DNA of 25,786 nt from Halocafeteria seosinensis. Its lineage: Eukaryota > Sar > Bigyra > Bicosoecida. Location: contig LVLI01000828.1 in NCBI GenBank assembly GCA_001687465.1, positions 1 to 25,786 of the forward strand, given 5' to 3'. A program made the translations under genes and the position numbers. Positions 10,799 to 21,101 of the stretch are shown here, piece by piece (the stretch's first letter is position 1; the number at the start of each line of letters is the position of its first letter). Below the pieces are notes generated by a model, which was given only the letters and a program-made list of their open reading frames with translations, did no database searches and had not been told where the DNA came from.

Positions 10799-12566
10799 AT
10801 GGAGTCTCCGTCGGGATCCAACAGCGAAGATAAGAATGGGCGGTATGGGGAAGCCGGAAATCACCCCCACACTAGTCGTGATGAATACCACAGGAACCAG
10901 CAAATCTTCTATTCATGGGATATGCCTCAGCCCGATATCAGCTCTAAAGCGTGGCCTATTTGTTTACGGGAAATATGCCGATACGGAGATGAAACTGCCG
11001 GTGTCAGAATGCTACAAGACTGGAAAGAGACTCTTGACCGCTTACAAAGTGGTGAACGAGAGCCACTGGAAGGAACTTCCAGTCACAAAGAATCGATACA
11101 GTACTTAAAACGGATCATAGATGAGAAGGACCTGCTGGACCATTCTCCGCTAGCATTGGCAGCCAGGATGGGATGTGCGGAGATATGCCGCATGCTACTG
11201 GAGCATGGAGCCGACGTACACTACGTTTGCCGTTGGACAACCTTGTCCACGAAACATTCTCCAGCGCGTTTAACCACCAATCCGCTTCTAGAAGCAAGTG
11301 ACAGCGGGTCAGTGGAAACTGTTAAGTGCTTAATCAAGTACGTAGCTTGAAACCCTGTGCAATTGTCCCGTTTTCTTACCTGCTTATTGCGTACTGTGTG
11401 ACAGCGCCGGAGCGGATGTCAATTGCCGTTGCGAGCCAGACTATTTTACGCCAATACACGTTGCCATCAACAGTAATCGTGATGGCTTGGCGGCAGTGGT
11501 CCGTTGTCTTCTAGAAAATGGAGCTGATCCAGATTTACCGAGCGGAAATAAGCTAACCCCACTGATATGGGCGATATCGTCACCGCGGAGTAGCACGATG
11601 CGAGACGAGTGCCAGAACTGCGCGGTTCACTTGATTCGCTTTGGTGCTAAAGTAGATGGGGTAACGGACCTTGTGGGGTGCTCTCCTTTGCATTGCTCAG
11701 CTGCATTGGGATACACGTATGTAGTTGAGGAGCTGATAAAAGCGGGGGCCGATCTTGAAGCCAGTGGAGAGGACGGAACGTCTCCTTTGCTAGTGTCTAT
11801 TGCAAATGGTCGGACCGACGTTGCTCTTACATTGATCAAGGCAGGTGCTGATGTACGTAAGCGACGGGAGAACGGAAGTAGTACTGCCTTGCACTGGGGT
11901 GCTGGTAAAGGAAATTTGACGGTTGTAAAAGCACTTTTGGAGGCAGGTGCTGGCGTTAATGCGCTGTAAGTGCACTCTGGATCTTGCTTTGGGTGTGTGC
12001 TTGTTGACTTCGTTGACTTGTATACCTTCCGCAGGGACAATCATTGCGTAACCCCGCTTCTCGCAGCTGCCAGTCGGGGGCATGTAGACGTCGTCCGGCA
12101 CCTACTGCATCACGGCGGAAACGATAAGTTATTCAATCTTGATGGGCACACCCCGCTTCATCTTGCTGAAGGGAAAGGTCATTCGCAAACTGCGCAGCTC
12201 CTACGGATATGGAGAGGGCATTACTTGCCGTTCAGGAAAGACATTCTTCTATGCCGTGAGCAATTTTTGGAGGACCATCCCCAACAGGCTCGTGTCATGG
12301 ATGAGCTCAAGCATGTCAAAGCTTCTCCCCATAGGAAAGTAGAAGACTACCATTTTTCTGAAACCCAATCTGTTCCTTCGGGAACCATGAAACAGAGTCA
12401 ATCTGGGATGTCTTCAATAGCTGATTCTGTTCGAGGGGACAATAGCATGCGTTTCCGCGGTAGCTTGGATAGCCAAAACGCTACGAAGGAAGGGGTTGGA
12501 GCCGACAAAGATTCACTTGGTGCAACTATGGGCTCTACCAACGAACAGCAGCGAAGAAAAGATTAA
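10799..12566 (+). CDS. Ankyrin-repeat protein, three exons
   Basis: The model joins 10799-11337, 11405-11965 and 12035-12566, giving 543 residues. Both introns (67 and 69 nt) have strong signals: GTACGT with GACAG, and GTAAGT with CGCAG. Splicing restores unbroken repeats at both junctions. About nine ankyrin repeats run from residue 115 to about 428. They are recognisable by the TPLH/SPLH-type start, a G-hydrophobic helix pair and a closing GAD(V/L) turn, for example SPLHCSAALGYTYVVEEL and TALHWGAGKGNLTVVKAL. The first 110 residues are hydrophilic without a known domain. The last 110 are rich in Ser, Gln and charged residues and probably disordered. I see no signal peptide, membrane helix or catalytic domain. 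Ankyrin repeats mediate protein-protein binding, so this is likely an adaptor or inhibitor; the partner cannot be predicted. The 10799 ATG is preferred because earlier in-frame codons encode a low-complexity Lys-rich stretch. Confidence 0.9.
11338..11404 (+). other. Intron 1 of ankyrin gene
   Basis: Donor GTACGT and acceptor GACAG enclose 67 nt with in-frame stops. Removing it joins the broken ankyrin motif into IKNAGADVN. Confidence 0.85.
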
Positions 12567-13576
12567 ATCAATTCCCCAGCCCCCGGGGGAAGTAAACACG
12601 GCCGTGCGGTGTACTATTCGCACCAGTAAGATTTTGTGCAGCGCCACTCATACGATGGCATACGACTACTGGAGTCTTGTCTCCGGTGCTTGTCTCCGTA
12701 TTTTGTACATACACATCAGTGTAATTCATTCTACTCAAACATCAAAATTACTACCGGAGTTGTCTATTCACTAGTTGCTGCAAGATCTTTGATGTAACTC
12801 CCTGACGAGTTCTCATGGGGCCTCGTTTTCCTATCAATAAAGGCGATCGCTTTTTCATTGGTGGCAGCTAGTTCTTCATTGTAACAGTTGTTTGTGTACA
12901 TGTTGGAACGGGGGCGGGGGCGTCCAATTTCTAAGGAGCATGCCTTCAAAGGGTTTCTGCGCGATGTGAATTTTCACTTCCGGGTCACTAGCAAAACAAA
13001 CGGACCAGTAAGCCCTGAGGTTGTACAATCAATATGGTATGCATGAGTTCTCATGCGGTTGCTTAGATTTTCATGTACTGATAATGCCTCTACCTATTGA
13101 ATACTGCTGGTACCTACTACAGCCGCGAGTACCGGAGGTCACTATCTGGGAATGACGAGCCGAAATGCTACCATATACGTATGCAGTACCGGTATATATA
13201 CGTGGGCTGCCCTGGGCGTGCGCGTGCGGATCCACTGTCCGAGTCACAGGGTCGCCACACTACGTCATTCGCTGTGAGGGTGTATTGGCCACCAAACTGC
13301 TACAATGTACATATATTAAATATCAGTAGCTAGCGCTCACGGTTGAAAATCGACTGCTCCAAACAGTGCTCCACAGTGCTCTTCGTTTTGTTGTGCGCTT
13401 GAAGTGCCGTCTCCAGGGGAGGTTCTTAGGCTATACAGTAGTATGCAGTGTACACTTTCATCCCAGTATTGACACTAGGGACATAACGTTCTCTAGTATG
13501 CGCTTCTGCTGTGTAGTGGCGGTATGCTATTGACCACCTTGATGGATCATCGTCTCACAGCAGTGGAGTTGCTTCA
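12567..13576. other. Non-coding stretch, no gene seen
   Basis: About 1 kb between the ankyrin gene and the next gene. Short open frames here have no recognisable domain and poor coding character. A TACAGTAGTA motif (about 13434) and a nearby GCAGTGTAC (about 13444) lie 130-145 nt upstream of the next start codon and resemble other GTACxxTGTA-type motifs in the window. I found no convincing tRNA, snRNA or repeat array by eye. Confidence 0.6.
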
Positions 13577-15068
13577 ATGGTGTATATATTCTACGGCATT
13601 CCCACAGGGACTACTACAAGAGCTTTGGCGACGTCCTCTTCTTCTGAAGGGGTGGAAAACAGTGCCTATACTGGTATTCGAGGCTCCTCGCACGCCGAAG
13701 AAGTTGAAGATGATGATGGCCTCGGTGTCCGCCGACGTTCTTCCAAAGGCAGGCGCTTGACTGACCAAAGCAAGCTTGCATGGTACCCAGTTGACTGCTC
13801 CGTCTACGCAGAGGAGACAAAGATCCTGGTTGCCAAGATACAGTCCCATCCGGAGCCCTCCTCTTCTGCGTACGGCCATGGCCACGAGGAGGGCGAGCAC
13901 GCAAACAAGCGCCAAGACAATCAAAATGAGACCGTTGCACAGCATCGGGACTCGTTAGAAGGTCGGCGCGATGAGCAATACACGGTACTGCAACTGAACT
14001 TTGGGTCCAAAGCATCTCTAAAATCCAAACTGCACTTTCCTGCGGAGGCGTCGCGGGAAGATTCAGATTCTGCTCCCACACAAGCAGCCAAACCGACCAA
14101 TGGCCCAGAGCCCACAAAACTCATGGTAGTGGTACCCGTTCCTAAAGCAAAACCAGATGCGCGGTGCTGGTACAATACCCAGAATTGCCCACCGATAGAC
14201 CTGATAGAGAACTGCTTTCCAGGTAAGTTGTTTTGGTTTGAAAACGGCATAGTAAATATCCACAGAAGATTTTATTCTCGGTAACACAGGGACGCAAAAA
14301 ACCGAGGATAATGAGCCCGTAATGGGAGGTGCAGCCGAAACGGTAGTATCGCCAGACAAAGTAGAGCAATACGAAATGAATCACTTGGAGACTGGTGGCG
14401 CACGAAAAGACTCCAAAGGTCGCCATCCTCGTCTTCTTCTATGCCCTAACGTGAAAGATGTTAATACCCTCTTAAAGAAAGCGGATGAAGATTCGGAATG
14501 CTTTAGTTCTGAGCTAGATGAGCAGTATGGGGACTTTGATACCAGTTTTCTTTGTGTCGAGCTGGATCTTCGACGGGATGAGGACAACTTATCATTTTGC
14601 CTTGAGTATACTCACCCGCCAGCGTCGGCAGAAAGCCTCTTTGTACCTTCTCGGCGATTGGTCGAACGAGAATATATTAACTATTTTGGAGATATACCGC
14701 CGAACATTCGTTGGAATACTTCAGTTTACTCCGTGGGCACAATACGGAAGGAAGACTGGAGTGGCGGTGGCAAGGACCCTGAGACGATGTTTTCCAGTTT
14801 GAGGAGCCGCTTCGCAAGTGGAAGCTACCGAAAAATTGTTCCACCGAGAGTATCCCGTGAGCATGCGTGCCGAAATATAGCAGCCCATATTGAGAACTGG
14901 CTTGGACTCTCGCCAGTGATGATCTACCCAAAGCATTGTATTCGTTTTAGAAAAATTATGGCTGGACCAAACAAGGATATGCTTGTTCGTCTCACCGGTG
15001 AGAGCAGCGATGATGCGACGTACCCTACGAATAGCAACAACGGGTTTCGTAGTTCATCGATGGTCTAG
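13577..15068 (+). CDS. Protein of unknown function, two exons (474 aa)
   Basis: I do not recognise this gene. The model joins 13577-14222 and 14290-15068 across a 67-nt intron with GTAAGT donor and CACAG acceptor; the joined frame reads FPG-TQKTEDNEPV. The start is the first ATG after an in-frame TAG at 13514. The N-terminal 150 residues are hydrophilic and rich in Ser, Glu and His, probably disordered. The C-terminal half (about residues 265-450) looks globular. It includes LLLCPNVKDVNTLL, FLCVELDLRRD, YINYFGDIPPNIRW and a segment with ACRNIAAHIENWLGL. No signal peptide or transmembrane helix is evident. The same-strand frame at 13524-13760 and the antisense frames at 13574-14426 overlap it and look like shadows, since only this frame continues coherently across the intron. 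Coding status is probable; function is unknown. Confidence 0.78.
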
Positions 15069-15080
15069 TACACTGTACTA
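15066..15080. promoter_or_regulatory. 15-nt palindrome at the stop codon
   Basis: TAGTACA-C-TGTACTA is a perfect inverted repeat around one central base. Its first three bases are the stop codon of the unknown-function gene. It may act in 3' processing or as a DNA-binding site; role unproven. Confidence 0.45.
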
Positions 15081-15767
15081 CCGTTACTAGATAGGCTCGG
15101 AAGGGGGGGGGGTGAATACGGTCGCAATTACGACGACCGAAACATAGCCAAGTTTAGCATCGCCTGACCCCCCGAAAGATAAGGAGATACTGCAATGTTT
15201 CACGTAAATGCCCGTTTACCAAACGAGTCAACTGGATGTGCGAAAACGGTGACTAGGCAGTTGCGGCAGGATAAGAACGCTGACTGCGACACCTCGCTAA
15301 CTGCTACGCACAGTGAGCTCCTCCCAATAGCTTGTTATGCTATTCTCGTCTGTCTGTCTGTCTGTCTCTCTCAGAGTTTATAGAATGAAACATACGGACC
15401 GTATGATACGATACACGTCATCCTCCCTCCCTCCAGAGAGCCAGTCCGCCAAGTGGAACCAACGATGAGTCCCGCCACAGTGCCCTGTCCGGACTCCTGA
15501 CCACCGGGGTCCCGCCCTCGCCGGGTTTCTTATCCATTTCCTGCGTCGATGCAGGTAGAATTCACGAGGAATCGTGGGTGATTGGGGATACAGTTGTCTT
15601 TTCTGCCTATCTCCGGTACTTGATGTTCTTAGAACTCTGTGTGTGTGTGGGTTAGAGTAGAAACGAGAGAAAAGGAAACTCCCTTGCTTTTTTCTTTTTT
15701 TCTTTTTTGCGTTCAAGTTCTCTTTGTTTGTCCTTATTGAGTCCCTTGCAAGCTTCATGTAATTGCC
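15069..15767. other. Intergenic region with GTCT repeat and T-rich tract
   Basis: About 700 nt between two plus-strand genes. It contains a G run near 15103-15112, a (GTCT)5 microsatellite at 15348-15367, and a T-rich run at 15687-15708 about 60 nt before the next start codon. The minus-strand frame at 15378-15800 is Lys/Arg-rich low-complexity sequence made by the T tract and is not called. The region presumably holds the promoter of the large membrane-protein gene. Confidence 0.6.
15348..15367. repeat. (GTCT)5 microsatellite
   Basis: Five perfect tandem copies of GTCT, followed by a short CT run. Confidence 0.9.
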
Positions 15768-18700
15768 ATGAGGGTGTTCACGAAGGATACCCGCATTCAC
15801 CAGGCTGTGGGCGGTATGACAGTGGCAATAGTGGCGCTGTTAGCCTGTGTGTGGCGGGGAGCTGGGGCTATTGAAGGCCACTCGTGCTACCGGGAACCCA
15901 GTCCTTACAGTGTGCGAATCACACGAGGTGCAGCCTTTCAGCACCGCTCATTTAAGATGGAGGGTGGTTCTCCTTCTCCATTCTCCTCCTCGGCGAGACG
16001 AATGCTTCAAGAGGAACAGGGAACAAGCCCGTCCGGGAGTGGTCGACGGCTGGAGGAGGAGGAGGAGGCTAGACCACACACGGATAAACCTTTGCACGCG
16101 CCTGTGGTAGTTGGTGGCACCCAGGAAGAGGACACAATGGAAGCTGTTGTCTTCACGGATCCCGCCAGCAGTGCTAACGGAACCGATCTTATTGCCCCTC
16201 GTCCGTTTGTTGTGGACGGGTCGATGGGGGAACTCCAAAACATTAACGTTACAATTCGATGCAAATTCCAAGACGAAGACAAAGATGCGGAAGATGAAGA
16301 AAAGTGTACCGAGTTGTTTGAGGCGAGTTTAGAGCCGGAATTTATGCATCCGTGGGTGATGCAGGAGACTGAGTTGTCGACACTGTACTCGCAGTTTCAA
16401 AGTACCATAAGGGACTCTAACGCTACGGTTGGTTTGCTTCGTATCTCCCGAGCTCTCAAGTCTTTCATCGACCTGGACTGGAAAGATGAAGTGGCGACAT
16501 TAACCGTGTCCATTGAGGGATCCCCGATCTATGACGACAATCCGGATGACGTCATAACAAGCAACGAAGGGGCCTCGAGAACAGATTTTCTTGTGCCCTT
16601 AAAGTTCAACCCGACGGGAAACCAAAATGTCTCTCATGTATCTCCGCGACGGTTTGTGTACCATGCCGTTCCAACCATTACTTCGTCGATAGAGGCGTCC
16701 GCAGAATTGGAGGTGAACTTTGCGCTCCGTCATGAGTCCGGACTTGATGATGTTACCTCCGATGGCCCGTTTCTGGAACATTGGGATCTGATTTCAGACA
16801 GCAACTCGATGGTATTTTTCAAGGTTTTCTTATCGTACTTGGAACTCAACGATATCAGTGAAACTCGTTCTTTCCACATCAATTTGACCGCATCGGACGG
16901 AGCTATGTTTACCATTCCCGTCGAGCTTCGAAGCCCTGGCAGCGTTGATCTCGACGTCTCGCCATCAGAAATCGTGAGCGAAGTGTTTCCAGGGGGAACA
17001 ATTGAGGAATTTATGTCCATGGAAACGACCGGAGGCGAGGGTGTTAGCCAAGTTCGCTTTTTCCCCGCCTCGTGGGACTTTGCGTTTGAGTTGTTCGAAG
17101 GAGGCCTGGAATCGGAGGAACCACTAGGCTCTACCGAACGTATCCAGAATCTTACTGACACATATCAACTAAACGAGATATTTGCGAATTGGTTCCACAT
17201 GAGTCTTCCTGCAGATATTAATCAGACGCGTTTTTTTCTGGAAGAATCCTCTATCGCTCGCAACAACTTTGAGATTGTTATTAACGATTTCTCAAACTCA
17301 ACGGGGCTCATATTCGGTGCAATGATGATAGAGGTTCACAGTTTGGGGGGAGGCGCCCCATCGTTGTTCGTTGTTCCTCTCGAAATAGAAGTAACGTTTA
17401 TTTTCATTTGTCGCTCGGACCCCGAGCCTGTTACACCAGGGCGGTTTAGCCAGGCGGCCTTCCAAATTGTTAATGTAAGTAATTTGACTTGTAGCACGGA
17501 CGCAAAATTTGTAAAAGGAGGGGTAAGCATTGATGACTTTTTTTCGCAGATTGGCGATCAAGAACTGGACTTTTGGCTCAATGAAACTAAATTTACCAGT
17601 GATCCCTATTCAAAGTGGTCCCGCTTCAACAACATTCCAGAAAAGATATCTATTGGGGGAAGCCCTAGCGAAATACGAATTTCACTTCAATATCTTCGCA
17701 GTGCTGCGGCTACCAGTAAAATCGAAGACTATGACCCGGATTTCGTTGGCGAAGGTACAGAAGTGGACCCACCCTCACTATCAGAAGACGGGTCGGACGG
17801 GCTTGGTCCGGGGCGATTTTCCATGAACATGACCGTCGTTGCCAGTCTACCCGATGCGCCAGACATAAGCGACTCACGGACGATTAATTTGGCACTGGAT
17901 GTCAATATTGGTTTTGCTCATCCGGACAAGAGCAGACTGGTGCTCTCAGACGATGACGTTTCTAAGGGAGTAGTCGCCAACCGGCTCTTCAAAGCCATAA
18001 TTGTTTTGAGGGATGAATACGGCTTTGGACCGGCTGAAACGAGAAACGGGGATGAAATCAGAATTGAGCTCATCCCGGAAGACAATATTGACTTGCGGAA
18101 TTATCTTGACCGCAAAGGGCGGAATATGGGAACTATCTTAAAACGCGAAGTCAACCAAGCAGGGGATACAGTAGTAACTATTCGCCCGGACTTCGTCGGA
18201 ACGATGGCCATTGCTGTCTCGGTCAACACTAACCCTGATTTCTTAGGCGAGAATTACCGTCGCATACAAAACTCGCACGCCGTGATCACTGTGACGGCTG
18301 CGCAATGCGCGACAGGGAGGGAGGCTGTCCACTCAGTGACGGACGGTTCGGACAATCCTCAGGAGCATCCCATTCGATGTGTTTGTGCAAAGGGTAATTC
18401 TATTGATTCGGGACTTCAGCGGCATCAGACCAGCAAATATGGTGGACTCGAAATTAGTGAAGCAGACGCCGTAATGCCTGTTGGCTATTACACTGAGGCA
18501 AGTGGAGGGCCTCCAGATACTAAGGAAGTTTCCGCTTGTCTTCCTTGCCCAGCGGGTACCTTCTCTGACAGCGAGAGCAATGACCAGGATTGCGAAGAAT
18601 GCAGAGGGGACACGTTCTCAACTCCAGGGTCATCTAAGTGTCATGAGTGTCCTGAATTTGGTCCAGAATGTGCGAACGGACTTGTCATTCTCAACAATAA

Positions 18701-21101
18701 CGCATGGTGTGAATCGTGTAGCACTGAACTAGAGTATCAGCAGGTCTTTGACTCCAATGTGGACCCTGCCGTGGTGAATGAGGCAATTGAGAACAGCACG
18801 AGGTTCCAAGATGCTCGAATTGCTGGGACTCATAGAATTCCCAACTTGGAAGCTGACACAAAGTTTCATCCTTGTTTGGTGAAAGATGTCTGCTTCACCG
18901 ACAAAGAATCCACTTCAATACAATGCCGTAACGGTCACAACGAGGACAGCAAGGCCTGCGCAGAATGCGAAAAAGGGTGGGCTCGATGGACCATCACGAT
19001 GTCCATGCATTGTGAAGAATGCTGGCCAATTGCCGCCAATTATTTGACTGTTATTTTGCTGATCCTCACAACGATCGGATTTGTTCTTTTTGCATACAAC
19101 CGGATCCGTTTGTGGAACATATTTTCTGAATTACACTCAGCTGTGAGTGCATGGGATGTGCTACTGGAGAAGTCGAAGGAAAAAGGACGGGATGCGGAGC
19201 TCACAAGGATCAAAGAACGGATGCCGGAATTGGTTGATGCCTATAACCAATTCAATGGAACCCTGATGTGTAAAGCGCAATCTTCGAGACGAGATGGGGA
19301 GTCATCAGGACGGGTGAAACGCCAATCTACTTTGTACAATCCTGTGAACGTTTCAGAAAGTGACTCTGAGAAAATTAAGGAGGCCCGGGATATTGTGGCC
19401 GACCACCGTGGACTACAGCACCCTGCTATAAGTGTGGCCCTATTGCGTATATTTATTCATTGGGTACAAACTGTAGGAGTGCTTACGATGGCTAAATTAG
19501 TACCGTATACTCCAGTGATACATTTTCTAGGGTTTCTGAACGAAATGTTCTCAGGAGTTCCTATCACACTGAAGCCGTTTACGTGTCTTGCTGATAAAAA
19601 GGCCGCAAACAGCGGCGGACTGTATGAAGATTTAACAGGGCGAGTTGTTGTTCATACAGTTGGCTGTATACTTGTCATCGGTGTGATATATGCTTTAGCC
19701 CTCAGTTTTGGGGGACGCATTAGAGAAGGGATTGGCCTAGTCTCCTCTGAGCGAAATGAGCTATGGACAAGCGCACTGACTGTGACCGGCGTTGCATGCG
19801 CCGTTCTGTTCTTCCCACTGGCCCGAACGGGCGGATCATACTTCTCAACTGAACCAATTAGTTTCTCAGATGGCCATGCGCTTACTTACGATTACGGTAT
19901 GACGGATAAATCTCCTAATTATGATGGTGGTTTAGCGCTTTCGGTAATTTTATTTGTACTTTGCGGCATTGTGTATCCGTTTTTCGTTGTCCGTCAATTG
20001 TGGGTGGCCCGTAATAAGTACTTGCAAGACAAGGAAGTGGAGAGACGTCGTCAGGAAATGGGACGCAGAATCCGTCGCTCAACGGCTGTTTTAGAAAACG
20101 AAGATCCCCAATCGGCTCAGGTACCGAAGAAGTCAGAACGCATCATCGAAGGTGAAATTTCCCGAGAACTGGCAAAACAGCCTATGATATCTTACGCTCA
20201 CGCTTTCTTAGCAGCTGGATACGTGTGGAATCCAAATGTAAGCGCAGGTGAGGAAGGCGCAAAGCTGCTGGACTGGGCTCGTGCAATAACCAGCGAAGAA
20301 GGATCGACCCGGCACGGAGGATGGTGGGCTGCGCAGATGTATGAGATTGTGGTGGCCTTACGCAAACTCTTGATGCTGGTGTTTGTTGTGTCCGTTCCCG
20401 GGCTGATTGAGCAAGCAACATCTGCTTACATAGTGATGATGGCCTTCTTATGTGCCCACCTTACCATTCGACCGTTTGGCGCGGGAGCTGGAGCTGGCAG
20501 TGGTGTCAGCGACAGTTACTTGGAAAGACGCCGAACTTATGATTTTAAGCATGGGTCTGGGTCTAGATATTCTTCTACGTTGAGTGTATCGGGAGCACTC
20601 AACAATTTCGAGGCGTTTTCAATCACGACCTTGCTAGTCACCCAGATCGCTGGCATTCTGATGTACGATTCAGACTTTGTCCCTGAACATGAACCTCCTT
20701 CGGATTTGGCGTCAGCATTACAGTATATCAGCATTTTATTCAACGTGTTTTTTGTGGCTTCATTTCTATTGTTGCTTTGGATTTCTCACAGTTTCACTGT
20801 AGAATGTTATGTCCGACAAATCGTGCCATATATTGGCGGTAAATTCTTCGGGTTCCGTTCGATCAACGAAATTGAAACTATGTTGAAAGCTGGAGAAAGA
20901 AAAAAAGAGGATGAAGACGATGAGGAAGAAGAGCTGGGTGAATTGACAGCGGACGGTGCATCTGTCCCCCGACAAGGAAGCCGCTCAGACTCTGTGGACG
21001 AGTCGAAAGGTGGAGCGATGGAGCAGCGTTCAGCAGGAATGAAGAAGTCATTTTCTGGCGAAGCCAAAGAGCATTCCTCTGAAATGAAGCAAGCGCACTA
21101 A
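15768..21101 (+). CDS. Large secreted/multi-pass membrane protein with GCC2/GCC3-like Cys-rich region
   Basis: This is a single intronless frame of 1777 codons. Residues 1-34 look like a signal peptide with hydrophobic core MTVAIVALLACVW and an AGA-type cleavage region. Residues about 35-840 are a long ectodomain with many N-glycosylation sequons and beta-strand-like patterning. Part of it (about 720-800) resembles Ig/filamin-type repeats. Residues about 847-1088 are Cys-rich; CLPCPAGTFS...CEEC (about 924-945) is the pattern of GCC2/GCC3 ephrin-receptor-like repeats. Transmembrane helices follow at about 1090-1110, 1228-1255, 1293-1314, 1332-1352, 1387-1411, 1527-1545, 1550-1568, 1618-1634 and 1653-1676. 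The last 75 residues are acidic and cytosolic. Proteins with this order are known, largely uncharacterised, in algae, oomycetes and other protists, and the membrane part has a loose TRP-channel-like look. Receptor or channel-like sensing at the cell surface is inference. Gene certain; architecture fairly sure; function open. Confidence 0.9.
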   Translation: MRVFTKDTRIHQAVGGMTVAIVALLACVWRGAGAIEGHSCYREPSPYSVRITRGAAFQHRSFKMEGGSPSPFSSSARRMLQEEQGTSPSGSGRRLEEEEEARPHTDKPLHAPVVVGGTQEEDTMEAVVFTDPASSANGTDLIAPRPFVVDGSMGELQNINVTIRCKFQDEDKDAEDEEKCTELFEASLEPEFMHPWVMQETELSTLYSQFQSTIRDSNATVGLLRISRALKSFIDLDWKDEVATLTVSIEGSPIYDDNPDDVITSNEGASRTDFLVPLKFNPTGNQNVSHVSPRRFVYHAVPTITSSIEASAELEVNFALRHESGLDDVTSDGPFLEHWDLISDSNSMVFFKVFLSYLELNDISETRSFHINLTASDGAMFTIPVELRSPGSVDLDVSPSEIVSEVFPGGTIEEFMSMETTGGEGVSQVRFFPASWDFAFELFEGGLESEEPLGSTERIQNLTDTYQLNEIFANWFHMSLPADINQTRFFLEESSIARNNFEIVINDFSNSTGLIFGAMMIEVHSLGGGAPSLFVVPLEIEVTFIFICRSDPEPVTPGRFSQAAFQIVNVSNLTCSTDAKFVKGGVSIDDFFSQIGDQELDFWLNETKFTSDPYSKWSRFNNIPEKISIGGSPSEIRISLQYLRSAAATSKIEDYDPDFVGEGTEVDPPSLSEDGSDGLGPGRFSMNMTVVASLPDAPDISDSRTINLALDVNIGFAHPDKSRLVLSDDDVSKGVVANRLFKAIIVLRDEYGFGPAETRNGDEIRIELIPEDNIDLRNYLDRKGRNMGTILKREVNQAGDTVVTIRPDFVGTMAIAVSVNTNPDFLGENYRRIQNSHAVITVTAAQCATGREAVHSVTDGSDNPQEHPIRCVCAKGNSIDSGLQRHQTSKYGGLEISEADAVMPVGYYTEASGGPPDTKEVSACLPCPAGTFSDSESNDQDCEECRGDTFSTPGSSKCHECPEFGPECANGLVILNNNAWCESCSTELEYQQVFDSNVDPAVVNEAIENSTRFQDARIAGTHRIPNLEADTKFHPCLVKDVCFTDKESTSIQCRNGHNEDSKACAECEKGWARWTITMSMHCEECWPIAANYLTVILLILTTIGFVLFAYNRIRLWNIFSELHSAVSAWDVLLEKSKEKGRDAELTRIKERMPELVDAYNQFNGTLMCKAQSSRRDGESSGRVKRQSTLYNPVNVSESDSEKIKEARDIVADHRGLQHPAISVALLRIFIHWVQTVGVLTMAKLVPYTPVIHFLGFLNEMFSGVPITLKPFTCLADKKAANSGGLYEDLTGRVVVHTVGCILVIGVIYALALSFGGRIREGIGLVSSERNELWTSALTVTGVACAVLFFPLARTGGSYFSTEPISFSDGHALTYDYGMTDKSPNYDGGLALSVILFVLCGIVYPFFVVRQLWVARNKYLQDKEVERRRQEMGRRIRRSTAVLENEDPQSAQVPKKSERIIEGEISRELAKQPMISYAHAFLAAGYVWNPNVSAGEEGAKLLDWARAITSEEGSTRHGGWWAAQMYEIVVALRKLLMLVFVVSVPGLIEQATSAYIVMMAFLCAHLTIRPFGAGAGAGSGVSDSYLERRRTYDFKHGSGSRYSSTLSVSGALNNFEAFSITTLLVTQIAGILMYDSDFVPEHEPPSDLASALQYISILFNVFFVASFLLLLWISHSFTVECYVRQIVPYIGGKFFGFRSINEIETMLKAGERKKEDEDDEEEELGELTADGASVPRQGSRSDSVDESKGGAMEQRSAGMKKSFSGEAKEHSSEMKQAH

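Noticed and set aside
13524-13760. Plus-strand open frame overlapping the start of the unknown-function gene
   Set aside because: It ends early, and only the 13577 frame continues across a canonical intron.
13574-14426. Several minus-strand frames opposite the unknown-function gene
   Set aside because: They are mutually overlapping antisense frames without family resemblance; the plus-strand model explains the region.
15378-15800. Minus-strand 140-codon frame
   Set aside because: Its Lys/Arg-rich part is simply the complement of the T-rich tract, and it overlaps the start of the membrane-protein gene.
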